In this document: piece by piece, positions 17,479-25,238 of the stretch
Position numbering within the stretch: the stretch's first letter is position 1
Layout of the letters: every line of letters starts with the position of its first letter
From: Westiellopsis prolifica IICB1
Lineage (GTDB): Bacteria > Cyanobacteriota > Cyanobacteriia > Cyanobacteriales > Nostocaceae
NCBI RefSeq assembly: GCF_004323185.1
Contig: NZ_NAPS01000005.1
Coordinates: forward strand, 35,834 to 99,833
DNA length: 64,000 bases
Direction of reading: 5' to 3'
Notes under the pieces: generated by a model
The model's database searches: none
What the model was told of the DNA's origin: nothing
The model's input: the letters and a program-made list of their open reading frames with translations, nothing else
Position numbers and translations under genes: made by a program

Positions 17479-18921
17479 AACAATATGTTTGATGTGATCG
17501 GCTAGCCTAATTGCCAAAGCAACAATAGTCAGTGTGGGATTAGCTGAACCGCCAGTGGAAAATACTGAAGATCCAGCTACGTACAAGTTACTAATCCCAT
17601 GTACTCGACAGTTTTCATCAACAACACCCTGTTTGGGATCTATATGCATACGTGTAGTCCCCATTTGATGATCCCCCCCTGTTAAAGGTCCCCCATTTCC
17701 CAATATTTGAGGAGGCCAAGATTGATCATCTTCGCAGAGATCAATTTTCATCTGACCAATTCCAGCACGACGAAGCTCTTTGTCGATAACTTGTTGCGAA
17801 CAGAGAATTGTACGTTTATGAATTAAGCTTAGTTGCAAATTTAGTCTCGCTCTATTTACGCCTAGCTTATCCTTCTCGCGACTAAGAGTAATGCGATTGT
17901 TTGGATCGGGAGCTTGCTCTAACATAGTTAAAACCGGGAAAGTTAAAGGTTGAGGAGAAGGCAAAAGTGTAGCAGTGTAGTTAAGTAACTTTTCTTTCTT
18001 TTGTAATTCTTGAGAAATACCTAAGCCTACTGTCACTCCATAAGACTTTCCGCTTTCCTGTGCGTACAAAAGTGGATAATGATTTTGTCTTGAGATGGTG
18101 ATGCTACCAGAACCATGAAGATGCGGATGCTCCATGAAAAACCGCCCGACAATATCATGTTGATTGCCTAAACCAGCACTTTGGATTTTGTTAGATGCTA
18201 ATAAGAGGCGTGGATTCTCAATTCCTCCCATTGCTAAAATAAAAAACAGCGAACTGACCCAAAACTTTTTTCCATTCATGCATAAAACTCTAACTCTGGT
18301 AACAGATTGACCAGTATCATTTGTTTCAATATCTACTACGTTTGCATGAAGATAAGCATATATATTCTTCGCACACTTAATTTCCTCTCGGTAAGCTTTC
18401 CCAAATGATAGTGGTGGTGTAGTAATTTGCCAAACTGTTGTAACTAATAGATTTTCATTAAATGGAAGTAACTGTAATTTAGCATCTCCTATATCTTTGA
18501 TTAAATTTGCAGGAACGTAATTATCAAAATGACCGAGCTGACAAACTTTTTGAGCGCGATGATAGTATGGAATTAGCTCCTGCTTTTTAAAGGGCCAGCC
18601 GCTGTGAGGAACCCAGGAACGATATTCAAAGTCAATCTCGTCAAGTGGTCGGCACCATGAAGACCAAAGATTAGTATTGCCACCAAAAGAGCGGCAATAA
18701 GCCATATGCTTCAAATAGGGAAATCCAACATCCTCACCTTTAGACAAAGATTGTGTATCTTCATCAGGTTCTAGTCCTCCACTTTCGAGAAGGCAGACGC
18801 GATATGATGATTTGTCTAAAAATTCTTTTGCTAATGTAATCCCCGCTGCTCCAGCTCCCACAATACAGATATCATAATCTACAACTGTGTTCTCTGTGAT
18901 TTCTAGCGCATCAACGATCAA
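17464..18921 (-). CDS. GMC-family FAD-dependent oxidoreductase
   Basis: 485-aa flavoprotein of the glucose-methanol-choline family. The dinucleotide-binding motif is IVGAGAAGITLA (residues 21-32) with VCLLESGG closing the first fold. A conserved SFGGNTNLWSSWCRPLDEIDF block binds FAD, and the C-terminus has the family ending VAGSSVFSTGGSANPTLTIV. Substrate is probably an alcohol or sugar, unknown. Its place beside glycosyltransferases and upstream of a biosynthetic locus makes a tailoring role possible. ATC/ATG start region preceded by AGGAGG-like sequence (minus-strand GGAGGTTTATCC). Confidence 0.85.
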   Translation of the reverse strand: MIVDALEITENTVVDYDICIVGAGAAGITLAKEFLDKSSYRVCLLESGGLEPDEDTQSLSKGEDVGFPYLKHMAYCRSFGGNTNLWSSWCRPLDEIDFEYRSWVPHSGWPFKKQELIPYYHRAQKVCQLGHFDNYVPANLIKDIGDAKLQLLPFNENLLVTTVWQITTPPLSFGKAYREEIKCAKNIYAYLHANVVDIETNDTGQSVTRVRVLCMNGKKFWVSSLFFILAMGGIENPRLLLASNKIQSAGLGNQHDIVGRFFMEHPHLHGSGSITISRQNHYPLLYAQESGKSYGVTVGLGISQELQKKEKLLNYTATLLPSPQPLTFPVLTMLEQAPDPNNRITLSREKDKLGVNRARLNLQLSLIHKRTILCSQQVIDKELRRAGIGQMKIDLCEDDQSWPPQILGNGGPLTGGDHQMGTTRMHIDPKQGVVDENCRVHGISNLYVAGSSVFSTGGSANPTLTIVALAIRLADHIKHIVKPRP

Positions 18922-19046
18922 GGATAAACCTCCTAAAGTTCAAACTTATACATTGTTAACTTAATCTTGTGCCTGATTCTGTTTGTTTATAGCAGCTATA
19001 TGGAGCTGCTTATTCTTGTTACCAATAGCTAGCTGAATTCATATTG

Positions 19047-22000
19047 CTAACCTTTCAAAGGACTGAGCTTTTTCACAAAATTATCTAAGCTATCTGAACC
19101 TTCAACTTCAATGCGAGGTAGTGCTAGTAGAGAGTCCTGAAAACTGCTACGACCTGATTGACAGGACAAACCAAAAACGTAGCCACAAGCTCCAATTAAA
19201 TGTTCAATTACCGAAGCGACATCACCATATGGATATGCAAAAGCTTTAATAGGTACTCCCAACTCTCGTTGCAAAATTGTTTGCGATCGCACACCTTCGC
19301 GTACAATCTCTACAGATGATAAGGAAGTGAGATGGCGATGGCTAACTGAATGAGAGCCAAACTCAACTCCCTCTTTTTGGAGTTGCTTAATTTGTTCCCA
19401 GTTTAGTAAGGGTATATCCTCGCCATAAGCGCTGTCCCAAACATTAGTCTTTCCAACTAAATCCGCGACCAAAAAAACTATAGCTGAAAAGCCATAGCGT
19501 TTCAATAGAGGCCAAGCATAGGTAAAGAAATCTAAGTAGCCATCATCAAAAGTGATGAGTACTGCCCTTCCTGGAAGCGGTTTTTCTGCTACCATAGCTA
19601 CGCGCCATTCTTCTAGGCTAATGCTATAGAATTCAGCATCCTGTAGAAAACGCAACTGCTCTTCAAAAGCTTCAAGAGTTACCCTTAAACTAGGTATTTT
19701 TGATGAACTGCTGGGGGCTACCCGATGGTACATCAAAATTGGTAACTCTAGAGTATGAGTGATAGCAGACACTTTGGGGGTAGTGCGTTGGGGTAGCCCA
19801 CCTTGCCATAGCACTTCTTCCACAACACTAGGTATGGGCAGTACAGGCTGTGGCAACTCAATTATTTCTGAAAGTGGTCTTTCTTGAGCTGAACCATTGT
19901 GCAACTCTCTTTGGAAGAGCTGAACTCGGTACAAAGGAGTGTGGATTTCTTTAACGAGGTAAAGAGCTGGAATTGAATTGAATGTTTCACCAATCACTTT
20001 TGCACCAAAGTGATGATCCCAGTTAAAACCAGTGCGATCAGGCTCATCGACAACAAGATTGGCATGGGCGGTGAGAAAGTAACCACCAGGCTTAAGCGCA
20101 TCGACAAATCTATGAGCGACTATTTGCAAGTCTTTCTTGTCACCCACAAAGTAAAGAACCTCACTACAGACAATCAGATCAAAACAACCAGGAAGAGGGT
20201 CTTTAATAAAATCGAGATGCATGAAACTAATATTTTCCAGTCCGGTACAGCGTTCAGCAGCACGATTTAAAGCAATCTGGGAAATATCTGCGGCAATTAA
20301 GTTATCGACTAAAGGAGCTAGTTGCTTTGTAAACAGACCTTCTGCACAAGCAAGCTCAAGAGCTCGTTCAATCTGAACAGGTGGCAAAAGAGAAAGAGTT
20401 TGCTCATACTTTGTCTGTTCATATGGGCTTTCGTAATTCCAAGGGTCTGGATTTATAGCATAGATTGTCTCGAATACTCCCCGGTCATGATTTTTAGTAC
20501 ACTTCACTTTAAATGAATCCAAAGTGGTTGTTACCATTGCAGACCGCCACTGAGTTATGGACGAATGTAGAATCAGATCTGGTGTATAAAGCACCCATTC
20601 TAATTTTTGTTTGAGTTGGGGAGATATTTGAACTAATGTTTCATTGGAAACTAGAGCAGCATCAGTTAACTCATCAATAGCTTTTGTCGGAAGCATTGCC
20701 CAGCGAGAAGCACTACTACCTATTGGCTCCATAGTCCGACAACCAATTACCACTGCCTTTTTTCTTAAGGATAAAATTGGGTTTAGAGCTTTAGCTGTGC
20801 CTGAAACCAGACCAGGTACAAATGCTTCTATCTCAGAGTTGTCTTGATTTCTTCGTTTGGCTGTAACTTCGACTAAGCGGTCTCGGAGCGGTATTTTCTC
20901 TGTAAGGGATCTGCCAAGCAAGCCTTCCCGAACAGCGGCTCGACATAGTTCAAACCCGCTCTCCAAAAGTATTGTAGAGCGCAATTTTTGAGCGCTGACA
21001 ATACCCGATTGAACAGGCATTATGAAGCCTCCAATTACCGCCCCACCTACTGTGACAACAATATTTAGAGAGTTACCAGAAACCTCTACATCAAACAACT
21101 CATCGCTAACTTCAACTACTAGACAGTCATTTACGACTAGGCGTTTTGTAGTTTCTTTTTGTACTGTATTTTGCTGATAGAAAACATTTTGAGACCAGTC
21201 TGAATATCCCCAAATTTCCTGTAAAAATACTGTCCAGCCGACTTTTTCATGAGCTTGTGTCCAAAATTGCTCTCCTTCGGGTAATCCATCTGCAAGGCAC
21301 AGATTATCTCGCTGGATTGCCAAGCCTTCAAGCTCCTTTTTAATGTTGAAGTCGGGGTAAATCACGTGCTCAAAAAAGCGACCGAGAATTGGCCAAGCAA
21401 ACTTGGCTGCGATCGCATCGCCCAGAACACGACCAAAAACTATGCCATCAAAAACTGGTAATTCCAAGATTCCTAGCCATTCTCCCTCTAGTTCAATTGT
21501 GCAATGTAGGCGTTCGGTTGAAGAAGGAGTCAACAAGTCCTGAATCGGCTCTGTCACCTCTACTCGAATAGCGTGGGTATTACCAACAGTTACAGGTCGT
21601 ACTTTTACTGCATCCTCTAAGATGATGCGTTCCATATGGGGACGCGCACGATGAACCAGCCCAGTCGCGCTTAAGTGATTTTCCAGAGCTGTTAAGAAGT
21701 CGTTGATCGGTGCTTCTAGATTTTGCCAGAATTTGTGATACTCAGATAGTGGTGGGCATGTGGGCAATGGTAAAGCATAAAGTATTGATCTAACATTGCC
21801 TACAGACAAAAGTTCCGGATTGCGAATATCTTGAATCCAATCAAGTAGCGGACGGGCGTCTTCACCAGAACCTAGAGCTAGTCCAGCACAATAGCAGAGC
21901 CAGTTGAGTTTAGCACTAGAAAGGCGATCTATTGGTTGCCCATTGACATAATCGGGATGGGGGTTTTGTACTCTCGGATCGGGCCCATGTCCTTGAGTAA

Positions 22001-22676
22001 TCACCTGAAAACCATCAATCAGCAATTGCAGTGCATTAGTCGAACTGGAGTCAGTTCGGATGCGATAATGTGCCAGTACTTCACTAGTTTCACTAAAGTG
22101 AGTACCAGTCCGCGCAATTCGTTGCCACAAATCCCAATCTTCACAGGTACGGAGCATCGGGTTAAAACTCCCGACTGCTTGCACAAGCGATCGCCGGACA
22201 ATACAGGTATGGATAGCCATTGGACCACTTTGAGCCAATGCAGGAAACAGATCATCTTTGAATGAACTTGAAACTACTGGACCATATTGTTTGCGTTCAG
22301 AAGTTACTCGCATCCAGCAGCAGCGAACAGCATCTTGTTTGGGGTCTGAGCTAAGGATGGTTGTCAACTGTTCTAGGTGTAGGGGCAAAATCCAATCGTC
22401 AGCATCAAGAAATAGTAACCAGTCGAATTGTGCTAAATCAATACCAGTATTTCGAGCAGCGCTCACTCCCATATGTGGTTGACTCACTACACGCATCCGA
22501 GAGTCCTGTTTTGCGAAACTTGCGACTATAGCAGCTGTTTCGTCGCTAGAGCCATCATTAATAACAATGACTTCCCAGTTTGAAAAAGTTTGTTCACAAA
22601 CGGATTCGAGAGTTTCTGCAATTGTTTTCGCTGCATTATAAGCAGGGATAATTACGGATACACCTGAGCTAGTCAT
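19047..22676 (-). CDS. Trifunctional fusion: GT2 glycosyltransferase, SAM methyltransferase, polysaccharide deacetylase
   Basis: 1209-aa protein. Residues 1-230 are a GT2 family glycosyltransferase (VSVIIPAYNAAKTI, VINDGSSDET, DXD motif FLDADDW). About residues 230-740 match nothing I recognise. Around 740-940 lies a class I methyltransferase of NodS type (ALELACAEGLFTKQLAP, then FDLIVCSEVLYFV). Residues 975-1209 form a NodB-type carbohydrate deacetylase (ILMYHRVAP, ITFDDGYLDF, FGSHSVSHRHL) with metal-binding Asp and two His present. The set of activities recalls Nod-factor-like sugar modification packed into one chain. No membrane span is evident. Flanked by other glycosyltransferases. Confidence 0.88.
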   Translation of the reverse strand: MTSSGVSVIIPAYNAAKTIAETLESVCEQTFSNWEVIVINDGSSDETAAIVASFAKQDSRMRVVSQPHMGVSAARNTGIDLAQFDWLLFLDADDWILPLHLEQLTTILSSDPKQDAVRCCWMRVTSERKQYGPVVSSSFKDDLFPALAQSGPMAIHTCIVRRSLVQAVGSFNPMLRTCEDWDLWQRIARTGTHFSETSEVLAHYRIRTDSSSTNALQLLIDGFQVITQGHGPDPRVQNPHPDYVNGQPIDRLSSAKLNWLCYCAGLALGSGEDARPLLDWIQDIRNPELLSVGNVRSILYALPLPTCPPLSEYHKFWQNLEAPINDFLTALENHLSATGLVHRARPHMERIILEDAVKVRPVTVGNTHAIRVEVTEPIQDLLTPSSTERLHCTIELEGEWLGILELPVFDGIVFGRVLGDAIAAKFAWPILGRFFEHVIYPDFNIKKELEGLAIQRDNLCLADGLPEGEQFWTQAHEKVGWTVFLQEIWGYSDWSQNVFYQQNTVQKETTKRLVVNDCLVVEVSDELFDVEVSGNSLNIVVTVGGAVIGGFIMPVQSGIVSAQKLRSTILLESGFELCRAAVREGLLGRSLTEKIPLRDRLVEVTAKRRNQDNSEIEAFVPGLVSGTAKALNPILSLRKKAVVIGCRTMEPIGSSASRWAMLPTKAIDELTDAALVSNETLVQISPQLKQKLEWVLYTPDLILHSSITQWRSAMVTTTLDSFKVKCTKNHDRGVFETIYAINPDPWNYESPYEQTKYEQTLSLLPPVQIERALELACAEGLFTKQLAPLVDNLIAADISQIALNRAAERCTGLENISFMHLDFIKDPLPGCFDLIVCSEVLYFVGDKKDLQIVAHRFVDALKPGGYFLTAHANLVVDEPDRTGFNWDHHFGAKVIGETFNSIPALYLVKEIHTPLYRVQLFQRELHNGSAQERPLSEIIELPQPVLPIPSVVEEVLWQGGLPQRTTPKVSAITHTLELPILMYHRVAPSSSSKIPSLRVTLEAFEEQLRFLQDAEFYSISLEEWRVAMVAEKPLPGRAVLITFDDGYLDFFTYAWPLLKRYGFSAIVFLVADLVGKTNVWDSAYGEDIPLLNWEQIKQLQKEGVEFGSHSVSHRHLTSLSSVEIVREGVRSQTILQRELGVPIKAFAYPYGDVASVIEHLIGACGYVFGLSCQSGRSSFQDSLLALPRIEVEGSDSLDNFVKKLSPLKG

Positions 22677-22756
22677 ATAAATAAATGCCCTCTCAAATTT
22701 TGGCGTTGCCGATTAAGAGTATGAATTTAGTCTCTAGATCCGTATCATCTATCATT

Positions 22757-22852
22757 TCTGACTCGTCTTAGGATCTAACAAAGCACACAGACTTGCACCC
22801 AAAATATCAAAGGTTTTGACTGCCAACTCCACATAACCAGTACCAAAATCTT
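22757..22852 (-). pseudogene. Remnant C-terminus of a second DppC-type permease
   Basis: Minus strand reads FGTGYVELAVKTFDILGASL then CALLDPKTSQK and a stop. The intact permease at 13.8 kb ends AVKLFDILGASLRSLLDPKT followed by SQE. The match over the last 24 residues or so is too close for chance. Only this tail survives, in the gap between the trifunctional fusion and a glycosyltransferase, so it marks a past duplication, deletion or recombination of an importer operon. Confidence 0.75.
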
Positions 22853-22876
22853 TGGTTCAACCTAATTTTTTTATAG

Positions 22877-24253
22877 TTAGTTAAGTAATTTAGCATCTTC
22901 TAATATTTTCGTTATATATTTCATTGCCTTACCAGAGCCTTCTATTTCCCTAAATTTATTGCCCCATGCTTCTAATCGTTGTTTCAACAATAAATCATTT
23001 GCTACTGTTTCAACTAAATCATTTATGAGCTTTGCAGATACATTTTTAATATCAGCAACCACACCTAGACCATGATATTCAACTCTTTCTGCATTTGCTG
23101 GTTGGTCAGCCCATACAGGAAATATTATCATTGGCACTTCATAAAATATACATTCCTTAACAGTATGTATTCCTCCTGCTATTATTGCTAAAGATGCTCT
23201 TTTAATAAGTTCTAATTGTGGTGCATTGTTAACAATTATTACGTTAGCAGGAACGAAATAAAAATTTTCAACACTAATATAAGTACCTACTGATAATACT
23301 AATTGGTATTCCTTGGTCAGTGACATAGCATCAATTACAGCCTGAAAAAAATATTTTATTTTTTCTATACCTAAAGCTTGAATAGTTCCCGCAGTGGTTC
23401 CCAAAGTACAATAAATCAGTGATTTGTCCCGATCCAGCTTATACCATGAAAAAGGAACTTCTTTTCTTTGCAAATCTATTGAAGCTTCAGCATAATAGCA
23501 TCTTTCTCTTGAGGAATTAGGTAAATCTAAATCTTCTGGGCACAAAAATAGATGTGGTAATTGAAATGGAAGACTTTGAGAAAAATCCAATAATTCTAGA
23601 GGTACTTTAGTGTTAATAGCCAATTTTCTGATAATATTTTTAACATTTAAATCGATACCCATAAAATAAGTAATTTGTTTTTTTATTTTTTCTATAAAAT
23701 CTTTGATATGATATTTAATAGTAAAATTAACTTCTTGAAAATTAAAATCTTGAGATAAATATATATCTGTTTTTTCTTGTTTAATTGTATTTGGTGGTGG
23801 TAAGAATATAAACATATCTGTCAAATAAATACTTGGAATTTTACATTGATGAGCTATTAACCCCAATAAGCTAGAGTAGAGTGGCGCACATGTGCTTATA
23901 ATTAGTAAATCAGGATTAACTTCTTTTAGTATTGTGTATATTTCCTGATTTTCTCCTTTAAAAAAGGAGTGAATAAAAGTTTTAAAGTATTTTAGGTATT
24001 TTAATTGCTCTATTAACAATCTTATTCCTGTAAACTTTATGTGATTAATTTCTATCTGCCGAAGAAATCCCTTAGGAAACCATTTTTCTAGAATTGGTAT
24101 AAATGTAAAGCCGTGTATAACTGAATTATTTTCAGAATCTGGTATCCCTAAATAACACACTTGGTGACCAAGAGATTTTAAGTTTTTTGCTAGTTTCAAG
24201 CTACCATTAAATTCGCCCTGCAAATGCCAAATACAAAATACAATTTTTACCAT
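22877..24253 (-). CDS. UDP-glycosyltransferase-like protein (GT1/MGT type)
   Basis: 458-aa GT-B fold glycosyltransferase. The N-terminal domain starts with a Rossmann-type strand (KIVFCIWHLQGEFNGSLKLA). The C-terminal donor site has SLIYCTLGTTAG, NNAPQLELIKRASLAIIAGG, HTVKECIFYEVPMIIFPVWA and DQPANAERV, matching macrolide/UDP-glucosyltransferases. The first active-site His appears replaced in the H-G-G motif (AGGIHT). The gene is visibly more AT-rich than its neighbours, which may indicate separate acquisition. It could decorate the nearby biosynthetic product or a cell-surface polymer. Confidence 0.82.
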   Translation of the reverse strand: MVKIVFCIWHLQGEFNGSLKLAKNLKSLGHQVCYLGIPDSENNSVIHGFTFIPILEKWFPKGFLRQIEINHIKFTGIRLLIEQLKYLKYFKTFIHSFFKGENQEIYTILKEVNPDLLIISTCAPLYSSLLGLIAHQCKIPSIYLTDMFIFLPPPNTIKQEKTDIYLSQDFNFQEVNFTIKYHIKDFIEKIKKQITYFMGIDLNVKNIIRKLAINTKVPLELLDFSQSLPFQLPHLFLCPEDLDLPNSSRERCYYAEASIDLQRKEVPFSWYKLDRDKSLIYCTLGTTAGTIQALGIEKIKYFFQAVIDAMSLTKEYQLVLSVGTYISVENFYFVPANVIIVNNAPQLELIKRASLAIIAGGIHTVKECIFYEVPMIIFPVWADQPANAERVEYHGLGVVADIKNVSAKLINDLVETVANDLLLKQRLEAWGNKFREIEGSGKAMKYITKILEDAKLLN

Positions 24254-24309
24254 AATTAAAATTAAATTGCTACTATTTTCAGTTCAGTTTCAATGATTTT
24301 GAATTTAAT

Positions 24310-24428
24310 AGGACTTACGCACACTCTACGCATTCTCGGCGTTCTTGGCGTCTTGGCGGTACCCTTCGGGAAGCCGCTTCGCGTCTACGATAAATTAAGA
24401 TTTTTGGCAATTTTTGCGTAAGTCCTGT
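24310..24428. mobile_element. MITE-like element, copy 1, with nested palindromic insert
   Basis: Terminal inverted repeats AGGACTTACGCA / TGCGTAAGTCCT bound a non-coding body sharing CACTCTACG, GGCGTTCTTGGC and TAAATTAA blocks with a second copy at 28.8 kb. TTTAAT occurs immediately outside both ends, a candidate target duplication. Relative to copy 2 it has an extra ACCCTTCGGGAAGCCGCTTC GCGTCTACG-type palindromic segment near 24361-24389. Confidence 0.8.
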
Positions 24429-24504
24429 TTAATACTAATACTCCAAATAATTGGAGTTATATATCCTGAGTTTTTGCCTTCTGAAGTAGTTATATGTTGC
24501 CTTA

Positions 24505-25235
24505 TTATAAAGAAGTGATATTAGATGATAAATAGCGATCCAAAATTTCAATCGCTCGTATCACACCATTTTCTGCTTGAATCTTTTTGCCCATAGCTGC
24601 TACACGAGCCTGCATAGCTTTATCATTAATAACGGCTTGAATTGCATCTGCTAGCACTCCATCTGACAGTTGCTTTTGCCGAATTGGTCGCAATCCTAAA
24701 CCTAAGTCTGCTACCCGATGACTCCAGAAAAAGTGATCGTGACCGTAGGGAATGCTAATTACTGGCACACCAGCACGAATGCTATTTATAGTTGTTCCAC
24801 CACCACCATGATGAACAACAGCTATCATTTGTGGAAATAGCCATTCATGGGGTATTGATTCTTTGATAGTGAACACCTCGTCTGGTAATTCGTAATCCCA
24901 GAGGTCTTCATCCAATACTTGCACGCGTCGGAACCTTGACAAACACGCCAGAATGCTGGTAAAAAGCTGTCCTCAATTGGCTCCAACAGGCTACTATGAC
25001 CGTAGATAGTGCTGAAAGGGATATGGTTTATACCTATAAAAGATGAACTTTTTCTTGCTGTCCAAGCATTACAGTCTAAAGGAACGAAGTTAATACCATA
25101 GCTGCAAACAAATTCCTTATACCAGGGTTGAGTAGCTAACCACACAGTATGATTGGTTCGTTGTAATCCCAAACTCAAAGCGATGTAAGGACGAACATCA
25201 CCATGAGAACCCCATGCAACAATTGTTATGTTCAT
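24505..25235 (-). pseudogene. Broken GT1-type glycosyltransferase (frameshift and internal loss)
   Basis: The N-terminal piece reads MNITIVAWGSHGDVRPYIAL then SLGLQRTNHTVWLATQP, the start of a sterol/macrolide-type UDP-glycosyltransferase. The C-terminal piece, in another frame, has PQMIAVVHHGGGGTTINSIR and AGVPVISIPYGHDHFFWSHR, the donor-binding motif. A full enzyme is about 400-430 aa; here the two parts total some 240 aa and change frame near 24930-24960. About 150-200 residues between them are missing. No functional protein is expected. Confidence 0.8.
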
Positions 25236-25238
25236 AGA

